Assembly: GCA_030407085.1 (NCBI GenBank)
Contig: CM059586.1
Span: 106,405,501 to 106,469,500 of the forward strand
Source of the DNA: Trichopria drosophilae
Lineage: Eukaryota; Arthropoda; Insecta; Hymenoptera; Diapriidae
DNA length: 64,000 bases
Direction: 5' to 3'
The position numbers were made by a program, and so were the translations under genes. Shown piece by piece: positions 44,468-57,360 of this stretch; position 1 is the stretch's first letter; each line of letters begins with the position of its first letter. The notes beneath the pieces were generated by a model. It ran no database searches. It saw nothing but the letters and a program-made list of their open reading frames with translations, and was not told the DNA's origin.

Positions 44468-47400
44468 CCCAAAGTAGCTGATGAGAGATTGGTTTTCCCA
44501 ATTTTCGAAATTTGAACTAATTTGTTGGTCGATGAATTATACAAATCAAATGTGTGACTGTGTGCATTATTGTTTCATAGGTTAATCCTAAATCATGAGA
44601 TTTGAGCTTAACCTGTCAAAACAACAGCACACACATGAACAAAACAGCTTAAAGGTCATGTACACAAATTAGAATCGTGATCAAAATGTTTAATTGATTA
44701 TTAAATCGGCGTTTGTGATTTTCATGTTTGTATGTATGTGAATCACTTATTTCTGTGTACATAATTAAATTTTGTGACTATGAACCTGTAAATTTCCGTT
44801 GAAAATTGTTCAGTAGTTTTTTTTTCTAACAAAGAGATCCACTAGATCAGAAAGTCTAAACTAGGGTAAAATTGCCAAATTATTACTAATATTCGACTTC
44901 TTGTAGGTCCGTTCTTCCAAATTGGACTATGCCTTTATAGTCCATATGCCCTCCATTACCTAATTTTGACTTAAAATATATCGTGTTTTATTCCCCATTT
45001 ACCTGAAATAGAAGTTGATTCGACGTTAATCAGGTTGGGCTGTTAGATAGTTGGACCTATTCGGAAATCGAATTGACGTAATTTCGACCAATTTTTCTGC
45101 TTGGATACTGCATAGTAAGTAGACAGTTCTTGCAACACTTCACTATATTCTTAAAACTATACTTTTACTATTCCGAATCTATTTACTAAAACTATGTTTT
45201 TCTATGTCTAGTTAAGCTGTAATAATCTCTATAATAACAGTGCATACAATTTTTTGATTAATCATTATTTTAAAAATATCATCCTTAATTTGAGAACTTC
45301 ATGAAATAAAAGGTAACTTCTTATTCTGAAATAGATTAAATTATTATACAATTTTCCTACTTTAATGAATGCAGCTACACATATACGAGATTCTGTACAG
45401 TCAAACCTAAGGTCAAACCTACTCGATCATATCGTTACATTTTATCATAATTCCTTTATCTAGATCGCATAATTTATTTAAAATATTGCATAGAAAAATA
45501 CTATGAAGATAGTTGTAGAACAACGTGTATACGAAATTATAATGTAAACAATTATTTTCGAAATCGATAATAAGTATATAATGGCAATAAAATGTAAGGC
45601 TGTATAAAAACGATGATATTAATAAATATTTGATTAAGACGTTGATGAAAAATTATCTCTCGAACGGTATCTTGTATAAAATTTATGCATGTCACCCATA
45701 TGAAAGAAACTTTGTATCGATTCAGAGCGTTGCTTCAATTATTATTTATGTGAAACTAGTGCCGTGCTAATGAAAATCGAGCGAGAAAGTCTGGTCGTCG
45801 TGTAAGCTTAATACAGATTGATTACGAGTGGAGACATTTACAAAAGATTCGACTTTTACATTATTCTTATATCACCAACTTGCAAATTTATACCATGAGA
45901 TAAAATACAGAACAGAAACCGCAATTCATCTTTGTTAAGGGAGAACATTGCACGTGCAATATTAACAGAAACGCGTTAACATTTTTCATTTATTAAGACA
46001 ACTTATTTTTTAATAAAAATTAATTTCACTTTCAAAGGCTGAAACTCAAAAATGATAAATTGCAAAATAGATCAAATCTGGCATTGAATGTTGCGCTTTA
46101 TTGTAGAACATTCTTTTTTAAGAGCTGTAATTTTTTCTAATATAATCCAGATTAGTAGAAACGAATTGTATGTAATATATTCCTTGTTGACTATAAATAG
46201 GGAGATTTAGAAAGACTTTCCTAAAATTCAACGAAATATTTTATTCGTTTATAACTTTAAGACGATTGGATTAATAGGCATATCGTACATTTTCTAGCTT
46301 AAATTCTCCTCGTTTATGTCGATAAACACTAGCTATATCCTTATCTATTTTCCAGTCTGTCGTAAATGTATGAGTAAACACCGAAAACCATCTCTTATCA
46401 ATGTATCAAGATAAATATCGTTTATAACTAACAATATAAAAGATAACGACTGAAGGACAGTAACCTGTGATCTCTTAATTAAAAAAAGGAATATGAACTA
46501 GTAAATGCAAACAACATAATGCGAACGTCAATCATTTCGTTTTAGATACAAAGTGATGAAACTGCTCGTATGTATAATAAATAATCCGTAATGGGAACAT
46601 GATTGTTTAATATAAATGTATTACAGAAATTGTAGGTTATATATTAATACGAAATTATAAATTACATTAATCATTATTGACATTTTTAAATCCTCTCTAT
46701 ATCTATGGCAATATGATGATCATAAGTCCATTATTTTTAAAAATAGAGATAAATATATTTCTAGACCTAAGAAAGCCTAATTTTACCCTTCTTTTACTAT
46801 TAGGTTGCGAATAAAAAAATTAGGTTCCGTTCATAAAAAAGTCCATCATTTTTTTTTCTTATATAAGACAAATCATATATGAAACCATATTTAGGTTTAT
46901 TAAGATACATCTTTCTTACAATTGGATCTTTCTCTACTTACTTATTCTAGGACCTGCTTTTAGCCTACTATTAACTTATCTCATTTCCTATATTATCGCA
47001 TTATTTTTATTGTTCTAAGTATAAATTTCAATTTGTAAATAACGAGTAATGGTTGGATGACTGGTTTTTGTAAATATATACTGATTTTATGTGGAAGTTT
47101 GTGTTTTAATACCGTGAGTGAATCGCTTAATTCTATTCTATTTCTTTCATATTTATGGCAGTAACTTTATACATATATGTGAACATCTAATAGAATACGC
47201 TTTGTCTCATCTGCCTAAAAATTTATTCATTGTTCTTATTTTTACTCATCCCACTTTAATAGTGTATTTATAACTTAAGAGTTATAAGTATATATATATA
47301 CTTTATATATTTGCACATTTCAACATCAAAAATTAGATAGACAGAGGAAATTTACTCCAAATTTCACAAAACAAATAAAATAAAAAAACTGTTTTTTTTA

Positions 47401-47867
47401 ATAATCGTGTCTTAGGGATTCAGGTGTTACCAACTAGAATATGCTCTAGTGTAATGTAAGGTGAATTTCTGAATTTGGAACCACATCAGTTTGAAACTCA
47501 TTCTCTAACTTCGAAAAGCACATACGTAACATATGGTGCAAGTTACAAAGTGATTCGGTCTTACGAGGTAGAACATTCACCTTACAAGTTGTAACGTTAT
47601 AAAAACATTTGAAAACTTGGACTGAAATAATATGAATTAATTGCTTGAGTATCAAATATTTAATGAAAAATAAACGGAAAAATCAATTTAATCGTTATTT
47701 AAAATTTTAAATAATAAAAAAATTGTTGACGTGAATTAATTTATAAAAATAATTTATTATATTGTAATATTACAATTGTAATATAAATTTTTCAGGCATT
47801 GTTGAATTATTGTAAAAAAAATAATTTATAAGTTATTTTGGGGTTTTGGGAAAATACAACGCTATAT
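44468..47867. other. Long AT-rich non-coding stretch
   Basis: No gene, tRNA or complete repeat is seen. A CUGAUGAG at about 44478 was examined as a hammerhead and rejected. A short TA-rich microsatellite-like run lies at 47289-47305. Confidence 0.5.
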
Positions 47868-48250
47868 ACAGGATGTCCAAGTGGTTTACGATATGTCAGA
47901 CGGTGACTCTCCATGATATTTCAAGAAGTTTAGAAAAAAGTTACTTTTTTGGCAATAGCTCGGCTCGACTTTAAGTTAATTCAATGAGTGAGGGCTTATT
48001 TTTAAGCTTTTTTTATATTCTACAAGAGCATTTGCCTCGCGATGAGTATTTCGAAAGTTACGTCCTCAAAAACATAAAAAAGGCCAATTTTTGCAGTTTT
48101 TTGCATATAATTTATTTTGCCAAATAGATAAAGAAATGGCATACAAGAAGAAGTTGTAGAGCTTGAAAAGACGAACAATTTGCCCCTAATACGTTAAATT
48201 TCTGGAGCAATACACTGTAATAACGAGAAATTTTCGAAAAAGATTTGGAC
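47868..48250 (+). repeat. Fragment of an 'acaggatgtcc' dispersed repeat
   Basis: It starts tatatacaggatgtccaagt and continues with non-AT-biased sequence to about 48240. The start resembles 'acagggtg' repeat starts at 4100 and 31481. No coding recognised. Confidence 0.35.
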
Positions 48251-49475
48251 AACAAACAGTATTTTTACTTATATATAATATATATAAAAATATTTATTCC
48301 TAGTTTCAATACAGTGCTTTATCATCACGTTTAAAAAATAATTTGGCAATGTTCTTTTGTGAGAACATTTTCAAATAATGACATTTATCGCGCCCGCGAT
48401 ATTTCAAAGCAATTTTATACATGCAGTTATTTTGATATATACTCCATCCTTTCGTTTGTAATTTTAAATATATATGTTTGTTAGAAGACTACTAACCCAG
48501 ACACCATCCATTCATTAATACTCCTCGGGAATTTAAGTGGTATCAACGTTTCGAAAAACAAGATTTAAATTTAATGATGCAGATGCATTATACCTGGTTA
48601 TATTTTTAGATCTTAAATCTAGATTATGTTGTTTCACTTGTTGATTTTATTTATATGTTTCCATAACAACTACACATCAGCATTATGCAGAATAATTTAT
48701 TCCCTTTTATGACTAGGACTTCGAGGAAATACCTGCATTTATGTCAACATATACTGTTACTTGAAAAAAATTTCCTATTTAAACAAAACTTTTACTAATG
48801 CCAACTTCTCTGTACAAAATTTAAAAAAATGACTAAAGCAATAGTATATATTCTCATTCATCTGTGTCTGTAGCCAAAATAGTAATGGAAGTAGTTTTGT
48901 AAATTATAGGAATTCGCTTAAATTTATTACATCTCATGATTTTATACGATCGAGAGATGTAGTACAATAGTATTTTTTATCGCTCCAGATCTCAATGGAA
49001 GTAAACCCAGTACTGAACTTCAAAATCCTAAATGGGCGGCTCAAGATAGAACCGTTAGCCAATAAAAAAAAATAGAAATCGATTAACATAATAAATTCTT
49101 TAAATAGAATATGTTATTCGATTGTATAATGATGGGATATCCAGCCAATAATTATCTAGACCAACAAAAGGCAACAGAATTTTCTACACAGAAAAAAGAC
49201 TATATCTTTTTGAAGGTTTTCGACACACTGAATCCAAATCTACCTGAAAGGCGTAATATACACAGTTTTTTACTCTAAATGAGGTTATGTATGCACATAA
49301 GGTTTTATTTGTCACTAAAAGTTGCATTAAGGGTCGCAAAGTTTTTCTCTATCAAATGACGTTAATCTTGTTCAAAAATCTTTTCCTTTTTCTGGGATTA
49401 TGCATTTTTAAGTTTACAATTTTTAAAAATTTCCTACATTTAAAAAATCTTGGAATTAATATCGATGCCTGGTAC
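48251..49475. other. AT-rich non-coding, nothing recognised
   Basis: The long plus-strand frame beginning at 49287 (120 codons) runs into the minisatellite below; its N-terminal part is hydrophobic and AT-driven, with no known family. Confidence 0.45.
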
Positions 49476-49625
49476 GAAGAACTGGACATCTCAAAATTTG
49501 AGGTGAAGAACCGGATATTTCGGCAGTTGCGACGACGAACCGGACTTTTAACAATCTTTCCGCGAAGAACCGAACATGTCCGGGTTTTTACCACGAAATG
49601 GCCGGTTCTTCTTTGCGGAAAAATA
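49476..49625 (+). repeat. ~30-bp degenerate minisatellite, five units
   Basis: Units begin at 49476, 49505, 49534, 49564 and 49595 (spacing 29, 29, 30 and 31), each starting ga(a/c)gaaccgga or a variant. It is GC-richer than its flanks. Non-multiple-of-three spacing argues against a repetitive protein. Confidence 0.75.
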
Positions 49626-49670
49626 TTAAAAAGTCACGCGTCCGTTTGATGTAAAATTTATTTTAATTAG

Positions 49671-49709
49671 GGCGTAAAATGACCATTTTACGCCTACTGC
49701 ATCAAAAAT
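49671..49709 (+). repeat. Second copy of the ggcgtaaaat hairpin end
   Basis: GGCGTAAAATGACCATTTTACG and the following ctactgcatcaaaaat match 14765-14803 with one difference in the loop. Only one arm of the longer hairpin is present here. Confidence 0.75.
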
Positions 49710-50159
49710 GTTACTTTTTTGTTGCATTTGTGAGTTAGGATATTTTTGAAGGCAAATATACTGTTAGGATTTCATTCAGAACATCAGCACGGAAAAAAAT
49801 TATTGAGTTCCAAGAAACCCACGTTTGCGTTCAACCCAAACCTGGAAGTTTGTGCTCATCACAAACAGAAGCACACTAAGTTCGCACCCAAACTATTTTT
49901 TTCGTGAAAAAAAAGATGGAACAATATAATCTGGTTTTTGAGTAAAAATGTCGTTGATCTATATTATCTAATACAGTTCTAGATATTACTGAAAGTAAAA
50001 ACAGTAATGTATTTAAATGTCAAATACACTGTTGAAACGTATCTAGAAACCAAAAATGTAGCTTCTATTTAACGGAAATATGAATAAAATATACTATCTT
50101 TGGTATTACACCATGTTTAACTAAAATTACTTAATTTTGAAAATATTTAATTAAGTGAA
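49710..50159. other. Non-coding, nothing recognised
   Basis: No features recognised. Confidence 0.45.
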
Positions 50160-50440
50160 ATATGATCCGGAAGCGTTGCGGCCGAGTACAATAGGATATC
50201 CGAATTAGCGGCATGTCAGACGAATTTCAAATCGGACGTGGAGTAAGGATTTTCCGAGGACTTCGATTACACCTAGCCGGAAATTAAGAGACGCTGCGCT
50301 TTCGGTTTCGGTGAGGTCCTTGGAAATCCGAGAGCAGGAATCTCGATTTCCACTTTGGCTAATGGCTGCTGGAATGCACCGTCTCGGTGCCAAGGCCGCC
50401 AACGCAACGGACAAAACTTTTCGCGTAACCATAAGGCTTC
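50160..50440. other. GC/CpG-rich island, unknown function
   Basis: A sharply bounded GC-rich unique stretch with a 75-codon minus-strand frame (50205-50432) that has no known family. Candidate conserved non-coding element or exon. Confidence 0.3.
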
Positions 50441-50998
50441 TTTAATTATTATCTTTCGGGATAAGTTTCTCAGTTACTTTTCGGTTATGTACCTGGGCAT
50501 TTTTGAATTTTAATTATAATTATTTGCATTTTCTTTCGTCTCGATTGCATTTTATTTAAGTTTATGGAATTTTTTTAATTAAAAATTTTGAATTCCTTTC
50601 TTTCTTCAAACTTAATGAAAATTTACTATATTTAAAATTAAAACTAAAAAATGTTATCATATTGTAATTTTAAACAATTCAATTTTTTAAATTTTGAAAC
50701 GAAATTTGCTTTTTAGCTTTATGTAACTAACCAAATTATTATATTTCGTAAAACGAGATAAAGATAAAGGTTGAAAATAGGTTTGAAAACTTATCAATTT
50801 ATAAGAAAACGTTTCAAAAAATATTCATAAACTACTTTTTATACTTTTACTCTGTCAGATTTTAAGATAAACGTATAAGTATAACGCCTATATATCAATA
50901 GTTTAGTGTTTAATTAATACGACACGTACTTTCTACTTGTTACATATGCCTCAACAAATGCCAAATGCAATCAAATAAATAAATATCGAGGATTAATA
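50441..50998. other. AT-rich non-coding, nothing recognised
   Basis: Poly-A/T-rich with no coding signal. Confidence 0.5.
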
Positions 50999-51998
50999 AC
51001 ACAGGTCTGCAAAATTCACTTTTTTTTTTTTTTTATATCAGAGTGATTTCCGACGTATTTTTGTACGTTGAACATGAATCTGAAGACGATAAATGTCTGT
51101 CACGTCATGATTTTGAGAAAAGTGGGGACAAAAACACCAAAAAACGTGTTTTTGGGTGTCTTTACCCCTAATTTTCTCAGAAGCCTGACGTGCAACAGAT
51201 CTGAATTTGTGCTCAAATTAAAGCTTGATTCTTCCCCTACAAAAATCATATACGATAGTTTTAAAAAAAATTTCATAGTTTTAAAAAAAATGGGTTTAAC
51301 CTTGCTATTCTTAGTGACTATGATGAAAATGCAAATTATTTAACTACATTGAACAGAGCTCAAACAAACCACTACTGGAATGTTTTCGGGGTTGGTGTTT
51401 ACGAATTTAGTGTCGCTTTTATAAAATTCAAAATGGCGGATCCAAGATGGCGGACGTAAAAATAAAAAATTTAAATTAACCTCATGAAAATCAGTACTCG
51501 GGGTTTTTTGAGTCGCTGATGACGAATCCAATGTTAGTTTGACAAAATTTAAAATAGCGAATCCAAAATGGCGGCCGCAAATTAAAAAATGTACTTAGGA
51601 TCTTAAAATCACCACTTTATAGTTTTTTTTTTGTTCGCCATTAGTAATAGCAGCGGTTATTCGATTTTGTTTGCATTTTCATCATAATCATTAGAAATAG
51701 CAAGGTTAAAACCATTTTTTTTCAAAACTATGAAATTTTTTTAAAAACTATCATATGATTTTTGTAGGGGAAGAACCAAGCTTTAATTTAAGCACAAATT
51801 CAAGCTTGTAGCACGTCAGGTTTCAGAGAAAATTAGGGGTAAAAACACCCAAAAACGCGTTTTTTGGTGTCTTTACCCCCACTTTTCTCTAAATCATGAT
51901 GTGATAGGCATTTTTCGACTTCAGATTCGTGTTCAGCACACAAAAATACGTCGAAAATCACTCTGTTATTAAAAAAAAAATCCGTGTAGACCTGTGTC
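50999..51998. mobile_element. 1.0-kb palindromic element, TIR ACACAGGTCT
   Basis: Inverse arms of about 340 bp (50999-51342 and 51665-51998) start ACACAGGTCTgCA/ACACAGGTCTaCA and share agtgattt-cgacgtattttt, acaccaaaaaacg, cctaattttctc, cctgacgtgc and aaccttgctatt. The 320-bp spacer holds two ATGGCGG modules (about 51393-51480 and 51505-51590), including aaaatggcggatccaagatg. A solo arm fragment of this family is at 31072-31240. The 91-codon and 65-codon frames in the arms are inverse images of one another and not genes. Confidence 0.88.
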
Positions 51999-54663
51999 AT
52001 TTGACACCTATTATTTTTATTTTGGAACATATTTTAACCGACTTGAAGAGCAAAGTTTATTAGGCTATCAAAGTATGATGGATATTATTTTATTATCAAA
52101 TAATTCATTGGCGATATCATATGCATTTGAGAATAACAAAACTTTCGAAAAATATTTTTAAACATTAAAGAATTAAATAAATAGGTAAAGATAGAAAAAA
52201 CAATACGAAAGTGAAGTTACAGAGAAAAAAAAAGGGTTTTTTGTAACTGAATCACAAACTTTTTCTTCTTGTATGTTATAATCCGATAAATTGATTAATT
52301 TTTTAAATTATATAAGCAATAATATACGCGCAGTTTTTTGTAATGGGTGCTTAGAAATTCAAAGGTTCTGGAGTGTTTCATTGTAAATAAAGATACTAAT
52401 CCATCTTGGAGTAATAAACAACAAATTTAGCTTTATAGTACCAATAGATGCATACTGCTTAAGGTGCTTTGTTTTGCGAAATTAACTAAATTGCGTACAC
52501 AAAATATGCATATCACATGCAAAAGTTTATATTATAGCAGGTAAAATCTGTACTACAATGAAATATAATTATACTTTATAGCTTTTTTTTTTTAATTTTT
52601 CTGATGTATTTTTTTAGTCAATATATTTAAACAATTAATTGCGAATATCATCTTGTGACGAAATATTGAAAATGGTGTTAAAATTTAGAAACGTTAAACG
52701 TTCGAATCTATTTCGTTAAAGTGAATTTTTTTCTTTATATTTGAAGTAAATAAACGGAATTTTCATTGTCGAAACAGTTAAAATCTGAAAGCAAATAAAT
52801 GGATACAATATCAATAAAATAAACTCCTTAACGCCCAAAAGTGCGCAATTTGCATATGAATTTTAGCATCGTATTATTTATAAATTGACACATCGATATT
52901 CGTCTTGTTTTGAGGTCGTTTTTTCGAATGGCGATGGTTAAATTTGTGAAAAATTATATTTTACATTTTTAGAGGACAATATTTTTTCGATTTCAATTTT
53001 GACTTCTATCCCATCAGGAATCATGTTCACGTTAGATTTTCAGATTTTAGTACGATACTAAAAAAGTAACTTGGACACTGATGAGCGTTTCAAGAACTAC
53101 AAAATTTGAAGGTCCCAACTTCTTTTGTTACTTTTTTCGATATAAAATATATTATTTTGTTTTCTAAAATAGTGAAACATTTTATTAATGCCTAAATTTT
53201 ATTTGTGTGATATATATATATATATATTTGTAATTTCCTGTTTTAATACGTTTCTTGATAAAGACGTATATTTTACCCTATTTTGAAAGATTTCCAGAAT
53301 TAGTCGTGTTGAATATCTTAAATATTCAGCATACCGAGACACATAATGGTCATCTTTATAAATAGCTAGGTCTCTAATTAAAAAATAGCTTTTATCGATA
53401 CTCAGTCATGAATGTTTAACAAAAGCATCGCCTCTAGAGTTCCCAATCAATTTTAAATGCAGTTATTTTTATCTAGTTTCGACTAAGATCCATTCAACGA
53501 ATCACGAGCGACGATACTAATCAATATGCTCTGCGCAAAAAGGGTACTGAGGCCATTTTTTATAAAATTGAGATAATTATACATTTTTTATTTTAAATCG
53601 CAGATCTATCGTTTGACACATTAAATTTGTTAATCTTCACATCCTATTGAATAAATTGGAAATGTCTTTATGTAGAGTGCTGTATAATATATATGAACTA
53701 CTTAACGTCATTGTTATTAAGTAGGGTTTGTTTACTAATTGTTTATTTTTATAGTGGTCTATTATTAATAATGAGATAGACGAAGATAAAAGTAATTAAA
53801 ACATCGCAGGATGTAATTAGACTGTTTCCACTAAATTGCAAATAAAAAGTTAGATTTATGTCATAAAATGCTTTGTTTTATATCGATTTAATCGCGTTCC
53901 ATATAGAAAGGGTACTAATTTCAGTACTGTTCTTTATAAGTATTGATAACACCCTTTAACTTAAAGCATAAAAACATGTACATGTTGTTGTAATTTCATA
54001 AAAATGACATTTCTGTTCAATAACATTTCTATTATTAATTCAGTATGTAAAGTACGTCACATCATTCCAGCTATCCAAACACAATTCAAAACTACTTAAA
54101 GCACATTTTGCCAGGACCAATTCGTATATGGAATGAAGACAATAGAAACCCGAATTTGTGCCGATTGTAAACATTCCTCGAATGAGGAATCTATCCTACT
54201 ACGCACTTTTACCCAATTATTTTTTTTAACCACTGGGCTAAGTTAGCATTTAGCGCACTATTTTCACGCTGAAAACAGTGGACTAACTAAGCATTTAGCT
54301 CGCGCAGTCAAAAGAAATACTCATTGACATGACATGTTTAGGAAAACTACTGCAGAACGTAAGAAGATTTCGTCCATTTAAAGTTAACGGGCAGGTAGCC
54401 ATAGTCCTAAAGCTGATGTTACGTCTACAGGTACTTCTTATTATTGTTATTATAAGTTAATGTAATGCTATTTTACGTTCAGAATTGGAAAATCTATTAA
54501 TTTCGTTAATTTCCAAGATTTTTTTCTTATCAATTTTAAAAAATATATTGAAATCGAATATTACGGCTAAAAAGCATCACAATGCCTTAAAAAACAACAA
54601 ATTATAGTGCGTGAATCATACGTATAAAGAGAAAAGTTTAGCATTTCGAATTAAGGAGTCAAT
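51999..54663. other. AT-rich non-coding; (TA)n at 53211-53227
   Basis: Apart from a short TA microsatellite there is no gene, RNA or complete element recognised. Confidence 0.5.
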
Positions 54664-54667
54664 TTAA

Positions 54668-55041
54668 GGGGGTTCTAAAGTGGTCCGCCGGTAAGGTAGG
54701 AAATTGCACTAAAAATCGGAAATTAAAGATGACTGAATACATTTTTACAACATTCGGCCTCTGTAAAGGCAATTGTAATTATTATAGTCATTCTCATAGA
54801 ATATATCAAAGACATTAATTAAGAACTGACCGAGAATTTTTGGAAATAAATAAAAATCACTTATTTCTGAAAAATCTCAGTCAGTTCTCAATTAATTTCT
54901 TTGGTATTTTCTAAGATACTGTCTACAGTAATTAAAATTGCCCTTACAGAGCCCGAATTTTGCAAAATCGATTGAGTAATTTTTTATTGACAGTTTTTAG
55001 TGAAAATTGATACCTTATCTGTTGAGCACTTTAGAATCCCC
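54668..55041. mobile_element. TTAA element GGGGRTTCTAAAGTG, copy 1
   Basis: TTAA at 54664-54667 and 55042-55045 flanks TIRs GGGGGTTCTAAAGTG / GGGGATTCTAAAGTG. The arms stay complementary well inward (aactgac-gag, aaatcactta), so the element folds over most of its 374 bp. TTAA flanks suggest piggyBac-type mobilisation; no coding. Confidence 0.85.
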
Positions 55042-55193
55042 TTAAGATAAATACCACCACTGTAATATTACTGTGTATATGGAAGTTCTGAAAAATCGTA
55101 GATTGCAGTACTTAAAACATCATTCGAGATTTGTTGATATCATGAATAATCCTAAAAAATGAAAAAATTTCCATACTTCTTTGATCTCTTTAA

Positions 55194-55456
55194 CGGGGTT
55201 TCTAAAGTGGTTTGTTGTTACAGTAGAAATTTACACTAAAAATCGTAAACTAAAAATTACTAAATTAATTTTTCAAAATTGAAGCTCTGTAATTATAATT
55301 ATCGTATATGGAGTTAATTGAAAATTGATCGACAATTGTTAGAAATAAATAAAAATTACCCGGTTTCCTAATATTTTACGCATTGTTTCTGTTATTTTTT
55401 ATTGAAGGGTTTTAGCGTTAATTGCTACCTTATAGACGCTACAATTTACAATACCT
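55194..55456. mobile_element. TTAA element, copy 2 (diverged)
   Basis: Same family as copy 1 (ggggtttctaaagtgg, acactaaaaatcgtaaa, ctaccttata); TTAA at 55190-55193 and 55457-55460. The right TIR is degraded. Confidence 0.7.
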
Positions 55457-55460
55457 TTAA

Positions 55461-56263
55461 GAGGATTCTACAGTCCTTCGTTGACAGGCAGTCTTTATGT
55501 ATAAAAATATAAAATAAAAATTATTAAAGCTGTTTTTGCAATAAACAAATAAAAAAGAACTTGATTAAGAATTGACCAAGAATTATCGGAAATAGATGTT
55601 GGCTTATTTCCAACAGATCTCAGTGAATTCCTGATGAATTTCGCTTATATTTTATAGGTTAGAATTACAGTTACAGGTCCCGAATTTTGAAAAATACCTG
55701 CAATTATTAAATTAAAATAATCTATGTTGATTATTACTTTACCGATAGTCGGCGTGATGGTCGTGCGGGCTAAGGCGTCAGTCTTAGTCCGCCCGAACTG
55801 AACGTCGCGAAGGGCCCGAGTTCGAATCCCCGTCCTGCAATTTTCTCTGCTTATGTCCAGTGTGGAATAACCGGGGAACTTTGCTGGGCGAGGGTACGAA
55901 TTTGGGACCGCTGCCGACCCCCGTCGGCAGTTATCGGTACCATCAGCGTCTTATCCGCGGTCGGTACGTCGTGGGTCTTATCTCGGATAAAGAGGGGATA
56001 AGCCCCGCGTCGTACTCGCTAAGGCACAGACCGCCGAATCTGCTGGTGGTACCGATATTGGGGTAGGGGGGACTGGCTCTGGGTGGGTGTTGTGTGTGCC
56101 TATAGTTCTGTCTTGTACTGTCTGTCTCTGTCCTGTACCTCTCCACCCGAGAGCCGACCCGCAAATAGACATATTCGTCATTAACGCGGGAGAAAATTTC
56201 CTGTCCTTTGTCCTTTGTCCTTTGTCCTTTATTACTTTACCGATTGAGTAATTTTGAACCCTC
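55461..56263. mobile_element. TTAA element, copy 3, split by a SINE
   Basis: It shares the TTAA at 55457-55460 with copy 2 and that at 56264-56267 with copy 4. Family blocks include gaggattcta, attaagaattgaccaagaat and tcccgaattttg. The 482-bp SINE plus its 16-bp duplication lies at 55747-56244; without it the copy would be about 305 bp. Confidence 0.75.
55747..56228 (+). mobile_element. tRNA-derived SINE with (GTCCTTT)4 tail
   Basis: The 5' head resembles a tRNA of the Leu/Ser type (ctaaggcgtcagtc) with an A-box-like gatggtcgtgcgg (55756-55768) and a good B box GAGTTCGAATCCC (55818-55830), so an internal RNA polymerase III promoter is plausible. The GC-rich body (55850-56200) is of unknown origin and ends in four GTCCTTT units (56203-56230, overlapping the duplication by two bases). 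A perfect 16-bp target duplication ttattactttaccgat flanks it (55731-55746 and 56229-56244). Intact duplication and tail indicate a fairly recent insertion by LINE machinery. Frames on both strands over the body are incidental. Confidence 0.88.
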
Positions 56264-56267
56264 TTAA

Positions 56268-56614
56268 GGGGGTTCTAAAGTGGTCCGCGGTTAAAACAGG
56301 AAATTACACTAGAAAACGTAAATTACAGATGACTGAGTAATATGTTCGAAATTTGGGTACTGTGAAGGTAATTCTAATTACTATTGGCAGTATTCTAGAA
56401 AATTCCAACGAAATTAATAGAGAACTAACCAAGAATTTTCGGGAAAAAGTGATTTTTATTTATCGGAATACCTTTCATACTTTCTAGGAAATCGTCGATA
56501 GTAATTAAAATTGCCCTTACAGGGCGCGAATTAAGAAAAGTCGATCCAGTCAGTGTTTATTTATGATTTTTAGTGACAATCCCTACCGTATCGGCGGAGC
56601 ACATTAGAATCCCC
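56268..56614. mobile_element. TTAA element, copy 4
   Basis: TTAA at 56264-56267 and 56615-56618; starts GGGGGTTCTAAAGTGGTCCG like copy 1 and ends with the inverse GGGGATTCTAATGTG. Blocks agatgactgagtaa and aattgcccttacag-gc match copy 1. Non-coding. Confidence 0.85.
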
Positions 56615-56618
56615 TTAA

Positions 56619-56999
56619 AGGAAAAATCACTTCTTAAATAGTAAAAAACGAACTACTATTTGATAAGCATAAATTAGTCATTGTTTAATAGATTAATGAT
56701 ACTCTTAGACTAAAATATTGCTCTTGAAGGATTGAAATGTTAATTTCTTAAATTCTATCAAACGTACGAAATCATAAACAACACTAAATTTATCGATAAT
56801 AAATTTGTCCAAAAATGCATCAGCAATAAAATATTTTTTTGTAAATAAAAATATCTGTAGTACTCCACTAACGAATCATTTTTTGAAAATTTGATCAGTT
56901 AACAAAATAAAACTTGTTAAAGTTTGCAAAAAAAGGTAAAAATAATCTATATTATATCCAGCATATTCTTCGACACCCCTGTGTGATATGGCACCTATC
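56619..56999. other. AT-rich non-coding, nothing recognised
   Basis: No features recognised. Confidence 0.5.
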
Positions 57000-57360
57000 T
57001 TTTTGTTCTTTTATTCGCAACAGCTTCATCGGCACGTCGTAGCCCTTTGGATTTTGAAAGCTTCATTCGCGCGTACCCAGAATCGATCGATAAGGAAGCG
57101 CGCGCGCACGAGCACGAGCTTTTATTCATCCGAAAATTGATAGAGGCCAGATTTCTGCGGTGAATTTTCAAACAGATCCTCCGATTTGATAAGCGAGTGC
57201 ATGTATGTACGTTTCGGTGTATGTCCGTAATTAAACTTGCGTTTCGCCTGAAACATTTCTCATGGAATTTTGGAACGTTTAAAAATGGTAATAACGAGAA
57301 TTCAAAAAATTCTCCCGTTTTTGCCGGTGTCGGATTATCATTCAAGCTATTCTTTTGTGT
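57000..57360. other. GC/CpG-richer island with a 116-codon minus frame
   Basis: The minus-strand frame 56995-57345 is Arg/Ser/Lys-rich with 'SSCSCARASLSIDSGYARMK' and no known domain. The patch includes gcgcgcgcacgagcacgagc. It may be a conserved non-coding element. Confidence 0.3.

Noticed and set aside
44460..44530. CUGAUGAG followed by a possible stem and CGAAAU, examined as a fourth hammerhead
   Set aside because: Stem II pairs poorly when aligned to the core and no NUH triplet with a stem III partner could be found.
55747..55840. Genuine tRNA gene
   Set aside because: The A and B boxes are there, but acceptor and anticodon stems do not close properly, and a target duplication plus a tail show it is a SINE head.
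55860..56181. Overlapping frames of 67-73 codons on both strands
   Set aside because: They lie in the GC-rich SINE body, which is stop-poor in several frames; no family similarity.
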